Shown piece after piece: positions 46,003 to 54,415 of a DNA stretch of 57,405 nt. Under the pieces are notes generated by a model. The model was not told the origin of the DNA and made no database searches. It saw only the letters and a program-made list of their open reading frames with translations. The stretch comes from a virus: positions 1 through 57,405 of IMG/VR virus record IMGVR_UViG_3300036834_000217. The stretch is one strand, 5' to 3'. The position numbers and the translations under genes were made by a program. Every line of letters begins with the position of its first letter. Position 1 is the stretch's first letter.

Positions 46003-47790
46003 TCAGAATGGAATTTCGGACTCTACGACGTCGTCGGCTGCTTGACCTCGACCCCATTGGGTCGGTGCCGCGTCCAGGTACGGGCTCACCTTCCACTCCA
46101 CTGGCAGCGGCTTCGGCATCTCGACGGGAGCCACCGGCCTGTCTACCGCGGCGGAGATCGTCTCCTGCTTGTCGATGGTCATGTTGGCCATGTAGCTGTC
46201 GATGCTGTCCACGAATACCAAGAATTGGACTAGGACGCTGCCGAGCTGCCCGATGCGGTGGAGACGGTCCTCGGCCTGGGCCATGTTCCCCGGTACCCAG
46301 TCCATCTCTGCGAAGATCGCCAGCTGAGCGGCGGTCAGGGTAAGTCCCACACCCGCCGCCTGTATCGACCCGATGAATACCCGGCAGTCCGGGTCGAGCT
46401 GGAATCGGTCGACCTCGGCCTGCCGCGCGTCCGGCCTGGTCTCGCCGGTGACCACCGCGGCGTTGTTGAACTCCCGGGCCAGGGCGTGTGCTACGTCGTG
46501 GTGGTGAATGAAGACGACGACCTTGTCGACGTTCTCCAGGCATCCCCGGACGTGCTCGACCACGTGGGGAATCTTGGCGACCGCGGTCGCGCGGCGCAGC
46601 TTCGACATCTCCTCGAACGATGCGCTCCTGCCGCCGAGCTGGCGCATGGCCGCCGCGAACGCTGCTAGGTCGTCCTCGCCCCGCCGCTTCGCCTCGCGAG
46701 CGGCCTCCTCCGCCCGGCGGAAGGCCACGCGCTCGCGTCTGACCATCTCGGTCGCCCCGTTGGCGGGGATCGCGATGATCTGTCGGCGCTTGGGGGGTAG
46801 CTCGCTCAGGACGTCGTCCTTCAGGCGACGGATCATGAACTTGGACCGCAGCTTGGTCTGCAGCTCCTCCAGGTTGCTGGCGCCGGAGAAGTCCCAGCCG
46901 TAGCCGTTGTGTTGAGCGTTCGTGTAGCGCATCATGAACTTGAAGTACGACCTCCCGAGGTCGTCCGGGTCGATCTCGTGGACCAGTGACCACAGCTCCT
47001 TGGGGCGGTTCACGATCGGCGTGCCGGTCGTGTATACCCGGCGCCTGGCCTTGATCGGGGTCTCCATTGGGGGTTGGATGTCCCGCAACTTCTCCAGCTT
47101 GGTCTGCCGACGTCGCCCGCCGTAGAGTGCCCGGACGCGGATCACGTCGGCGTGTGTCCCCTTGGCGCGGTGACACTCGTCCGCGACCAGCAGGTCCCAC
47201 TGGATTCGGTCGATCGCCTCCCGATGGCGCGGCAAGATGTCGTAGTTGATGATGACGACGTCCGCGTTCTCCGGGAAGTAGTCCCCGCTCGCTATGTCGA
47301 TCGACCGCTGTAGGACGAGCCACTTCGACAGCTCTCGCGCCCAGTTGATCTTGAGTGTTGCGGGGCAGACGACGAGGACGCGGCCGATCGAGGAGTCGGC
47401 GTTGATCAGGCCGGCGACCTGGATGGTCTTGCCCAGTCCCATCTCGTCGCCGAGCAGGGCGTCGCGGTGGTCTAGTAGGTAGGCGACGCCGGCCCGCTGG
47501 TATGGTAGGTAGGCGAGCCCATCGGGTGACGGCACGTCGATCGTCGCGTCGGTCGCGCGGCTCGCGGCCATGGCGGCGTTGAGCTGCTCGACGTGCTGCT
47601 GGGCCTGGGGCACCATGCTCGGGTCGAGCCGGGCCGCGACTACCGGGTCCCTGGTGTACCACAGCTTCTCCTTCGGGGAGAACCACCACCCGGCCTTCTT
47701 CACGACCTCCTTGGTCTCGTGGGAGAACTTGAAGCGGGCGAGCCAGCGCGCGCCCTCCTTGGTTATGAATATAGGATTGATCTGGGTCAT
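46003..47790 (-). CDS. SNF2-family DNA translocase/helicase
   Basis: The 595-residue protein has LPYQRAGVAYLLDHRDALLGD followed by EMGLGKT (motif I), LLVADECHRAK (motif II, DECH), TTGTPIVN (motif III), and a C-terminal lobe with GSIQAAGVGLTLTAAQ and AEDRLHRIGQ (motifs V, VI). It resembles SMARCAL1-type annealing helicases. The N-terminal 80 residues may bind DNA. It would remodel forks or displace bound proteins. SD is not strong; ATG at 47790. Confidence 0.8.
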   Translation of the reverse strand: MTQINPIFITKEGARWLARFKFSHETKEVVKKAGWWFSPKEKLWYTRDPVVAARLDPSMVPQAQQHVEQLNAAMAASRATDATIDVPSPDGLAYLPYQRAGVAYLLDHRDALLGDEMGLGKTIQVAGLINADSSIGRVLVVCPATLKINWARELSKWLVLQRSIDIASGDYFPENADVVIINYDILPRHREAIDRIQWDLLVADECHRAKGTHADVIRVRALYGGRRRQTKLEKLRDIQPPMETPIKARRRVYTTGTPIVNRPKELWSLVHEIDPDDLGRSYFKFMMRYTNAQHNGYGWDFSGASNLEELQTKLRSKFMIRRLKDDVLSELPPKRRQIIAIPANGATEMVRRERVAFRRAEEAAREAKRRGEDDLAAFAAAMRQLGGRSASFEEMSKLRRATAVAKIPHVVEHVRGCLENVDKVVVFIHHHDVAHALAREFNNAAVVTGETRPDARQAEVDRFQLDPDCRVFIGSIQAAGVGLTLTAAQLAIFAEMDWVPGNMAQAEDRLHRIGQLGSVLVQFLVFVDSIDSYMANMTIDKQETISAAVDRPVAPVEMPKPLPVEWKVSPYLDAAPTQWGRGQAADDVVESEIPF

Positions 47791-47791
47791 T

Positions 47792-48001
47792 TTATAGGAC
47801 TCCCCACCGCCGCGCGAAGTTCACGGCCGCTGCCCGCGATTTGAACTCGCGCGTCGCATCGATGCGCCTCTGTCCGTCGTGCGTTGCCCAGATGATGGTC
47901 CGGAAGAAGCGACGCGGCTCCTCCCCGAGCGCTCGGTGCCCGGGGTCGTTTACGCGCTCTATGGTGAGGCGCGCGTTCTCGTGGATCTTCGTGGTGCTCA
48001 T
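47792..48001 (-). CDS. Small hypothetical protein (69 aa)
   Basis: I start at the ATG at 48001 (GAGAGA upstream), not at an upstream in-frame codon that lies in the promoter. The product (MSTTKIHENARLTIERVNDP, FKSRAAAVNFARRWGVL) is alpha/beta and is followed one base later by the SNF2 gene. Unknown function. It is the first gene after the promoter at 48034-48062. Confidence 0.6.
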   Translation of the reverse strand: MSTTKIHENARLTIERVNDPGHRALGEEPRRFFRTIIWATHDGQRRIDATREFKSRAAAVNFARRWGVL

Positions 48002-48033
48002 CGGGATCTCTCGATCGGGATTATTGTGACGTG

Positions 48034-48062
48034 AATATGCGCGCTCTATCACTCACTCGCAA
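48034..48062 (-). promoter_or_regulatory. Leftward promoter TTGCGA-N17-CATATT
   Basis: On the - strand, TTGCGA (48062-48057), 17 bp, CATATT (48039-48034). The -10 is identical and the spacing equal to the promoters at 9918 (+) and 48954 (-). It would drive 47792, the SNF2 gene and 45721. Confidence 0.6.
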
Positions 48063-48069
48063 GCCCAAA

Positions 48070-48087
48070 TTTGCGAAAAATCGCAAA
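48070..48087. promoter_or_regulatory. Perfect 18-bp palindromic operator
   Basis: TTTGCGAAAAATCGCAAA: 7-bp arms TTTGCGA/TCGCAAA around AAAA, the best example of the TTGCG-N6-CGCAA family. It lies just upstream of the -35 at 48057-48062. Confidence 0.65.
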
Positions 48088-48096
48088 AAAGTGGGA

Positions 48097-48288
48097 TTAC
48101 TCCGTCCGGGGTGGCGAGGCGTCCTCTCCCCGCCGACGCTCGATCAGCTCCGCCGCCTTCCTCGGGCAGGTCGTCCTGCGGATCACACTTTCGAGCTCAC
48201 CGTTGGTGGCTGCTCGTAGCCCCTTCGCCAGTAGTTCAGTATCGACTTTGTCCCAGAACTCGTCGCGTTGCGATTGGATTATAATCAT
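48097..48288 (-). CDS. Small hypothetical protein (63 aa)
   Basis: ATG at 48288 overlaps the alpha-CTD gene stop. The product ([37 protein letters not shown]) is helical. It ends ten bases before the palindrome at 48070-48087. No family recognised. Confidence 0.6.
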   Translation of the reverse strand: MIIIQSQRDEFWDKVDTELLAKGLRAATNGELESVIRRTTCPRKAAELIERRRGEDASPPRTE

Positions 48289-48698
48289 TCCTCGTCCCTC
48301 AGGTGAAGTCCCAGATCGTCGAGTGCCTCGACGACCTCATTAAGTGACCTTCTCCCAAATTGCGGGATGCGAAGTAGGTCCCTCCTCGACCGCCCCACGA
48401 GGTCGCCGACTGTGTTGATGCCGTCGTTGTGTAGGCGGTTCGCTACCCTTACGGGTAGCTCTAGCTCGTCCACCGGACGTCCGCGGGCGATGGCGAAGTG
48501 CACATCCACTATTTCGGATTGCTGTATTCTGACTTCTTTTTTGAGCTTTCTCCAGCGCCTCTCGGCGGCTTGGTACTTGCGCCATAGGTCTACCTCGACC
48601 CACCCGGGCTCGAATAGTAAGCTGCCGATCCCCTCATGGGGTTCCATCTCGCCGTCCATGTAGTTCCAGTGTATTGCTACTGCTACCTTATCGGACAT
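48285..48698 (-). CDS. RNA polymerase alpha C-terminal-domain-like protein
   Basis: Residues about 75-134 match the bacterial RNA polymerase alpha C-terminal domain: [56 protein letters not shown]. Aligned with E. coli alpha, DNA-contact positions are kept: R265 (R84), N268 (N87), G296 (G115), S299 (S118); K298 is Arg. The 70-residue N-terminal part is unique and contains a basic coiled helix ([17 protein letters not shown]). It could bind UP elements or activators and redirect host RNA polymerase, or simply bind DNA by its HhH fold. Confidence 0.75.
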   Translation of the reverse strand: MSDKVAVAIHWNYMDGEMEPHEGIGSLLFEPGWVEVDLWRKYQAAERRWRKLKKEVRIQQSEIVDVHFAIARGRPVDELELPVRVANRLHNDGINTVGDLVGRSRRDLLRIPQFGRRSLNEVVEALDDLGLHLRDEE

Positions 48699-48704
48699 TT
48701 TCTC

Positions 48705-48866
48705 TTAGCCTCCTATGATTTTGACGCACAGCGCGTCAGTTAGGTCTATGCACGGCACTTCTCCGTCCTGTAGCGGTCTGCGATCGGTGAGTCCGGCTCG
48801 CAGTAGGACCAGCGCGTCGATTCGATCTACTAGTCGATCGATTGCCCTGCTTAGATTCTTACTCAT
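48705..48866 (-). CDS. Small hypothetical protein (53 aa)
   Basis: I start at the ATG at 48866 with GGGAGGAA upstream. The product (MSKNLSRAIDRLVDRIDALVL, then PCIDLTDALCVKIIGG) is a helix followed by a short strand region. It is the first gene after the leftward promoter at 48926-48954 and precedes the alpha-CTD-like gene by six bases. Confidence 0.55.
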   Translation of the reverse strand: MSKNLSRAIDRLVDRIDALVLLRAGLTDRRPLQDGEVPCIDLTDALCVKIIGG

Positions 48867-48925
48867 CTCGGTTCCTCCCACTCCCAGAGATTGGAGAACT
48901 CGCGCTTGATCTTCTCGGCGTTCAC

Positions 48926-48954
48926 AATATGCGCCGCTTTGCGAAAAAGCGCAA
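48926..48954 (-). promoter_or_regulatory. Leftward promoter TTGCGC-N17-CATATT
   Basis: On the - strand, TTGCGC (48954-48949), 17 bp starting TTTTTCGCAAAG, CATATT (48931-48926). The palindrome TTGCG-N6-CGCAA (48939-48954) covers -35 and spacer. The sequence is nearly identical over 29 bp to the rightward promoter at 9918-9946. Confidence 0.65.
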
Positions 48955-48990
48955 GATCTTTTTACGATATTTCGCAAAAATTCTGCGATC

Positions 48991-49019
48991 TTGCAAGACG
49001 CGACTAAGTCCCTTATCCT
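48991..49019 (+). promoter_or_regulatory. Rightward promoter TTGCAA-N17-TATCCT
   Basis: TTGCAA (48991-48996), 17 bp, TATCCT (49014-49019), located 54 nt before the NusG-like start. A degenerate TTACG-N6-CGCAA site lies just upstream at 48962-48977. Confidence 0.45.
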
Positions 49020-49072
49020 GGCGGGAGATTTCGCGTCGACTTCCTTTGCTCTCCTGCCCAGGGAACCCGAGA

Positions 49073-49618
49073 TTGGGACCACAGGGGGATGCGGTAGCTT
49101 CCGCTGCTGAGACTATCGCTCATGATGGGTCTAGGTGGTCAGTAGTCCTCACCTACGGGGGCTGCGAGCGCAAGGCTGTCGAGAACCTGCGCCGCCAGCA
49201 CTATGACGCGTTCTGTCCCCTCGTCGCCCGCCCTAGCAAGTCCGACCTGGCACACCTGGTCGAGTCTCCTCTCTTCCCGTGCTACGCATTCGTGGGCATC
49301 TCCCCGGACCAGGGGTGGCGCAGCATCAACAGCACGTACGGCGTCGTCCGCCTCCTGACCGACCGAAGCCGGGTTGACCCGCGTCCCCTGTACGTGGACG
49401 ACGGCAAGATCGAGGAGATCATGGCACTGTCCAGGTCCGCCGAGAACCCGCTCCCCGTCGGCACGGTGGTCAGGGTGCGCCGGCGGGGCAATCCCTTCTG
49501 CGACATGATCGGTACGATCGTGGGGATGGATAGAGTGGCCCGCGTCTCGGTCCTGATGAGCATGTTTAATCGCGACGTGGTCGTCGAATTCGTCGTCTCC
49601 GAGCTGGAGAAGCTGTAG
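49073..49618 (+). CDS. NusG/RfaH-like transcription elongation factor
   Basis: I start at the TTG at 49073 (AGGGAA 8 nt upstream); no ATG fits. The 181-residue protein has the NGN-type entry RWSVVLTYGGCERKAVENLRR then AFCPLV, LFPCYAFVGISPDQGWRSI, TYGVVRLL, and a KOW-type C-terminus (VGTVVRVRRRGNPFCDMIG followed by TIVGM). It should bind RNA polymerase and act as an antiterminator or elongation factor. It lies divergent to the alpha-CTD-like gene and shares its operator region. Confidence 0.8.
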   Translation: MGPQGDAVASAAETIAHDGSRWSVVLTYGGCERKAVENLRRQHYDAFCPLVARPSKSDLAHLVESPLFPCYAFVGISPDQGWRSINSTYGVVRLLTDRSRVDPRPLYVDDGKIEEIMALSRSAENPLPVGTVVRVRRRGNPFCDMIGTIVGMDRVARVSVLMSMFNRDVVVEFVVSELEKL

Positions 49619-49630
49619 GACATCCATCTA

Positions 49631-52600
49631 ATGAATAGGTTGCTGGGGGCAATCCTCGCCCTCGCGCTCGTCCTCGTCCTCGCCCCGGAGGCTCGCGCGC
49701 AGCTCGTCAGCATCGCCGGGTGGAGGCAGCAGACCCTCCCCTGCGCGACGGACGTCTTCATCCCGGTCGTCCCGAGTGGCAGCGCGGTGCTCTCCGAGTA
49801 CCTGCCGTGCGCCGTATTCCTGACGTCTAACTCGCTCGGCGCTACCGCGCCTGGCTCACCTACGCGGTACCTGGGACTCGACGCGAGCAACAGCCTGGTG
49901 ACCGGGACCCCGTCCGGCGGCGGAGGCGGAGGCGGAGGCGTGTCGGGACCGGTCTCCTCTATTAATCTGTTCGTTCCCCAGTGGAGCGGGACGACCGGGA
50001 CGCTCCTCGGTCCCGGGCTTCAGGTGAGCCAGTCTGGGGGTGTCGGTAACGCGATCGTCGAGTCCATGGTAAGTGGCTTCATCTCTAACTCGTGGATCTC
50101 GGGTCTGCCCAACGCAAACCTGGCTAACTCGACGATTGCGGTGTCGGTCCCGTCTTGGCTGGTCGCGAGCGGCACCCCGGCGCCGCTCGGTGGCTCCGTA
50201 GTGATCTCCGGTGCCTCGCTCCTATCCAACCAATTCCTTGCTACTCCCAACGGCTCCGCCGGAGTGCTGTCGCCCCGAGTCATCGTCCCAGCCGACCTGC
50301 CGCTGGGATCGAGTTCCCAGTTCGGCGCCCTGGAGTGCGGGGTGGGAACGTTATGTAACGCCGGCGTGATGTCAGTAGCCCTGCCGACCGGGTCCAATTC
50401 CCAGCTAGGTATCCTGGAGTGTGGCGCCAGTGTGTCATGCTCCGCCGGCGTGATTAGCCTGCCGGCGGTTAGCAACGCCCAGTTTCTTGGCTGGGGTACC
50501 GGCTCAGGGTCCGGCACCGCGGGCGCCGTCTCCATCGCCGCCGGTGCCGGCATAACCTTCACATGCTCCGGCGCGACGTGCACCGTCGCGACCTCCGGGA
50601 TCATGGGCCCCGGCTCCTCCACCAACCTGTTCGTGCCCCAGTGGAATGGTGCTACGGGGACGATCTTGAGCGCCGGTCTCCCGGTCAGCACGACCGGGGC
50701 GTCCTCCGCGATCGTCGAGTCTACGTCCGGTGGGACCATCTCCAATTCGCTGATCTCCGGGCTTCCCAATGCTAACCTGGCCAACTCGACGATAACCCTG
50801 GCGGTACCCAGCTGGCTCCAAGTCAGCGGGAGTCCGGTCTCGCTGGGTGGTACGATGCTGATATCCGGGACCAGCCAGACGGCGAATCAGTTCGTGGCTA
50901 CGCCCAACGGCTCCGCCGGAGCCGTCGCGCTCCGCACCATAGTGCCCGCCGACCTGCCGCTGGGATCGAGTTCCCAGTTCGGCGCCCTGGAGTGCGGCTC
51001 CGGGACGACGTGTACCGCCGGCGTGATAACCGTCTCCGGTAGTGGACTGCCGACGGTCAATAACCAGCAGTTCCTGGGCTATGGCGGGGGGTCGGGCTCG
51101 GGTACGGCCCAGGCCGTCACGCTCGCCGCCGGCACTGGGGTAACGATCACCTGCTCGGCCCAGACTTGTACCGTCGGCGCGTCGGGCAGCGGCGGCGTGT
51201 CGGGGCCGGGCTCCTCTGTCAATAACGACGTCGTGGCGTGGAGCGGCACGGCCGGAGCGGCACTCAAGGACACCAATATTCTCTACACGAACCTGGCTAC
51301 GCTCACCGGCCCGAACGTATTTACCGGAGTGAATACTCTCTCGTCCGGCAACGAGCGCATCCTCGGTACCTCGACTGGCTATACGGCGCTCGCCTCGGCG
51401 AATACGTCGGCGTCCAACTTCACGATCACGTTCCCGGCGGCGACCGATACCGTGGACCTGATCGCCGCGGCGCAGGCTCTCAGTAACAAGACGTACAACG
51501 GTCTGACTATCACGGCTAACGGTACCAATACGCTGAACATAGCTGCCGGCAAGACCCTGACCGACACCTCTGCCGCCGGACCCGTCCTGCTCCTCGGGGC
51601 GACCGGCGGCGGATTCACCGGCTACGCAGGAACGTCGTGCACGAGCCAGGTTCTCACCGCTGTCAGCTCGGCTGGTCTCGGATCGTGCGCGAGCGTGGGA
51701 ACTGGTATGCTCACGACCGGGGCCGTTACCTACGCCAAGATCCAGAACGAGAACGCGAATACGGCACTCGGTAACTCGTCCGGTACCGCCGCCGCCCCGT
51801 CGGAGATCGCGCTCGGGACCACCGGTAACTCGACGATCGTCCTAACCGACAGCAGTGGCAACATGAAGGCCCCGGTCAATACGACGACGGGGACGTTCAG
51901 CGGGGCGATTACGGCGGTCGGTGGTAGCCTGACGGCCCTGACGGCGCTCTCGCTGCGCGACACGAGCGCGGCATTCAACTTGACGCTGGCCGCGACCTCC
52001 TCGACGGCCCTGACGGTAGCTCGTACCCTGGCGCTCGACGTGGTTAACGGATCTCGCACGCTTAAGCTCGGCGCTAACCTGACGCTTGCGACCGACCCCG
52101 GTGCTGTCACCGGCGCGCTGAAATCCGACGGTGCTGGTACCTTCTCCCAGGCATCTTGCGCGGACCTGATCAACTGCCCCTCGCTGACCGCGACCGACGG
52201 CACGCACAGCGTCGCCAATGCGACGTCGCTCGCCTTCGGCAACGGCTTCATCGTGGGCGGGACGAGTCCCTCGGCGACGGTCAACTCGACGGTCCCAGAC
52301 AATACCAAGACGACGAGCTATACGGTCGCGGCCCCCGACATGCAGGGCGCGCTGAACCTGGCCGGCACTACTGGCACACCAGTCCTGACTCTCCCAGCTG
52401 CCAGCGCGACGATCTTCGCGCCGGGAATGCCCCTGTCGATCGTCGTTACCGGCACGGTGCCGTGGACGATCACGAACTCCACCGGTCTGACGATGACCGG
52501 CCTCAACTCTACGTCCCTGCCTCCGGGATCGAGCGGAGACATCGTCGCCAACGCGAACGGGACCGGACTCGACTTCTTTCCCGGTACCCAGCCTCCTACG

Positions 52601-52732
52601 TCGACGGCGATCGGCGCCGTCCGCGGCGACGGGAAGTCGCTCGTGGTCAGCGCGGCTGGGGTAATAGGCACATCGCCCGCCACGCAGGCAGCCGTCGCTG
52701 TCTCTGCCTACGGCGTCGCAGGAGGGATCTGA
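49631..52732 (+). CDS. Large signal-peptide-bearing, tail-fibre-like repeat protein
   Basis: The 1033-residue protein starts with a Sec signal peptide (LLGAILALALVLVLAPEARA, cleavage about residue 23), a short unique domain with Cys pairs, then a Gly8 linker and Ser/Thr/Gly-rich repeats. A block starting SINLFVPQWSGTTGTLLG near residue 108 recurs as STNLFVPQWNGATGTILS near 329 and partly as SVNNDVVAWSGTAG near 528. Composition resembles phage fibres, but a signal peptide is unusual for a virion protein. Perhaps it is exported to the periplasm or surface. ATG at 49631. Confidence 0.6.
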   Translation: MNRLLGAILALALVLVLAPEARAQLVSIAGWRQQTLPCATDVFIPVVPSGSAVLSEYLPCAVFLTSNSLGATAPGSPTRYLGLDASNSLVTGTPSGGGGGGGGVSGPVSSINLFVPQWSGTTGTLLGPGLQVSQSGGVGNAIVESMVSGFISNSWISGLPNANLANSTIAVSVPSWLVASGTPAPLGGSVVISGASLLSNQFLATPNGSAGVLSPRVIVPADLPLGSSSQFGALECGVGTLCNAGVMSVALPTGSNSQLGILECGASVSCSAGVISLPAVSNAQFLGWGTGSGSGTAGAVSIAAGAGITFTCSGATCTVATSGIMGPGSSTNLFVPQWNGATGTILSAGLPVSTTGASSAIVESTSGGTISNSLISGLPNANLANSTITLAVPSWLQVSGSPVSLGGTMLISGTSQTANQFVATPNGSAGAVALRTIVPADLPLGSSSQFGALECGSGTTCTAGVITVSGSGLPTVNNQQFLGYGGGSGSGTAQAVTLAAGTGVTITCSAQTCTVGASGSGGVSGPGSSVNNDVVAWSGTAGAALKDTNILYTNLATLTGPNVFTGVNTLSSGNERILGTSTGYTALASANTSASNFTITFPAATDTVDLIAAAQALSNKTYNGLTITANGTNTLNIAAGKTLTDTSAAGPVLLLGATGGGFTGYAGTSCTSQVLTAVSSAGLGSCASVGTGMLTTGAVTYAKIQNENANTALGNSSGTAAAPSEIALGTTGNSTIVLTDSSGNMKAPVNTTTGTFSGAITAVGGSLTALTALSLRDTSAAFNLTLAATSSTALTVARTLALDVVNGSRTLKLGANLTLATDPGAVTGALKSDGAGTFSQASCADLINCPSLTATDGTHSVANATSLAFGNGFIVGGTSPSATVNSTVPDNTKTTSYTVAAPDMQGALNLAGTTGTPVLTLPAASATIFAPGMPLSIVVTGTVPWTITNSTGLTMTGLNSTSLPPGSSGDIVANANGTGLDFFPGTQPPTSTAIGAVRGDGKSLVVSAAGVIGTSPATQAAVAVSAYGVAGGI

Positions 52733-52736
52733 AACG

Positions 52737-53267
52737 ATGCAACGCTCGACTAGAATCGTCGCCGCCCTGGGTCTTGTCATATTTCTTGTCACTGCCGACG
52801 CCGACTCCGCCGTGACACCCAACTCGCCGGTGTACCCCCAGCAGATTCGCTCGCCGGCCGCGCAGATCCTCCCGGGCTCCGGGACTACGGCGCAGCAGAT
52901 CGTCACGCCCGGGACGAACGTCGGCCAGAACGGGACGAAGGTGATCGGCATTACCTGCTCGAACACCGATACGGTGGCAGGTTACGCGATCCAACTCATA
53001 AAGACTCGCTCCTCCACCTCCTACATCATCAATACGGTGTGGGTCCCACCTAGCGCCGGCTTCTCGGCCTCCGCCTCGGCCTATGTCCCACCGGTGAGTC
53101 TGATGCCGCCGTCGACCTTCGGCGACACAGCTGGTAACTCCTACGTCGTCGTCGAGGGGTCCTCTGAGGCGGCCCCCGCAAACAGCGATACCCTCAACAT
53201 CGCGTCGACGACGACGGTGAGTACCGGAAAGATCATCTCCTGCGTAGCAACGGCTTCGGACCTCTGA
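52737..53267 (+). CDS. Exported beta-rich protein
   Basis: The 176-residue protein has a signal peptide (RIVAALGLVIFLVTADADSA) and a beta-rich body (SPVYPQQIRSPAAQILPGSG, KVIGITCSNTDTVAGYAIQL, SYVVVEGSSEAAPANSD). Two cysteines could form a disulfide. No family is certain. SD GGAGGG is 11 nt before the ATG, within the end of the preceding gene. Confidence 0.55.
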   Translation: MQRSTRIVAALGLVIFLVTADADSAVTPNSPVYPQQIRSPAAQILPGSGTTAQQIVTPGTNVGQNGTKVIGITCSNTDTVAGYAIQLIKTRSSTSYIINTVWVPPSAGFSASASAYVPPVSLMPPSTFGDTAGNSYVVVEGSSEAAPANSDTLNIASTTTVSTGKIISCVATASDL

Positions 53268-53269
53268 TC

Positions 53270-54415
53270 ATGATGACCTGGGCTCGCTCTGCATTTCTGC
53301 TGCTGCTCCTCGCGCTGGCTCCGTGCCAGTCACTCGCGGAGTGGTCATCCCCGGGCGGCGACTCGGGAGTGCCGCCTCACCTACTGGGGAGGACCAACCA
53401 GTACTCCGGCCCAAATGCGGTGCCGGCACCGGCTGCCCCGCTCCCCGTGTCCAATGGCACGGTCTCCGTCCCGCCAGTTGGCGGGGTCTACTCGGTTCTC
53501 CTGACCGGTAACGTCACCCTCGGGTGCCCTCCTCTGCCCCGAGGCGCGATACTGGGGCAGAGCTATACGATCAAGCTCTACCAGGACGCCGTTGGATCGC
53601 GCACGGTGGCGCCGAGCGCGAGTTGCTACGTGCTCCCGACCGCCTCGTTCACAGGTAACCTCCTCAACACTGCTACTGCGCCCCGCTCGGAGGACGTGCT
53701 CGCGTGCCAGACGGCACCCAAGATGGGCGGAGGATGGGAGTTCGACTGCGGCTTCATCCAGAATTTGGTTCCGCCGGCGGCGTGGGCATTAGTCGCGCAC
53801 ACTTCGTCCGGCTCGACCAACAGCACCAGCATCACTACGTCGGCCATCAACGACGTCGGGGCCAATTTACTCGTCGTGCACGTCGCCTCGGGGGTATTAA
53901 GCCCCACCTATACGCTGAGTGATAGCTCCAGCAATAGTTGGGGCTCGACCCCCGCGCTGCACATCAACTCCGCTAATGGTGCCATAGACACGTGGTTCTT
54001 AGTCGCCCCGACGGTCACCTCGTCTCAGACCTTTACCGTGACCGGATCTGGTAACACGTATCCCTCGATCGTAGTGGAGTCATTCTCCGGCCCGTCGTCC
54101 CCCGTGATTACCCTCGATCGATCCTCCAGCGGCGCCACGTCGGGCGGCTTGCAGTCCAGCGTGCAGACCGGTTCTATCACTCCTACGGCTAACAATGAGC
54201 TAATCGTTACCTCTGTATCGCTGTCCAACAGCCAAGGCTCGACTCCAACCGTGGACAGCGGGATCACCCAATTAGATTATATGAATAATAACAGCACAAA
54301 TGAGGGCGTAGCGGCCGGCTACCTCATCCAGCCCGCCGCCGCCGCCATAAACCCGACTTGGACGTGGCCCACGCTCGATGATAGCGCAGCCAACATCCTA
54401 AGCTTCAAGCCTTGA
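53270..54415 (+). CDS. Exported protein with C-terminal beta domain
   Basis: The 381-residue protein has a signal peptide (ARSAFLLLLLALAPCQSLA), an N-terminal beta region with Cys residues (TLGCPPLPRGAILGQSYTIK), and a C-terminal 210-residue beta-sandwich module (STSITTSAINDVGANLLVVH, YPSIVVESFSGPSSPV, TPTANNELIVTSVSLS). The same type of module is present in the last gene (55985). These may be host-surface-binding domains. Start at the first of two ATGs (53270). Confidence 0.55.
   Translation: MMTWARSAFLLLLLALAPCQSLAEWSSPGGDSGVPPHLLGRTNQYSGPNAVPAPAAPLPVSNGTVSVPPVGGVYSVLLTGNVTLGCPPLPRGAILGQSYTIKLYQDAVGSRTVAPSASCYVLPTASFTGNLLNTATAPRSEDVLACQTAPKMGGGWEFDCGFIQNLVPPAAWALVAHTSSGSTNSTSITTSAINDVGANLLVVHVASGVLSPTYTLSDSSSNSWGSTPALHINSANGAIDTWFLVAPTVTSSQTFTVTGSGNTYPSIVVESFSGPSSPVITLDRSSSGATSGGLQSSVQTGSITPTANNELIVTSVSLSNSQGSTPTVDSGITQLDYMNNNSTNEGVAAGYLIQPAAAAINPTWTWPTLDDSAANILSFKP

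Noticed and set aside
48863-48925. 20-codon ORF with GTG overlapping the gene at 48866
   Set aside because: Its GTG directly abuts the predicted -10 CATATT, so it would lie upstream of the transcription start.
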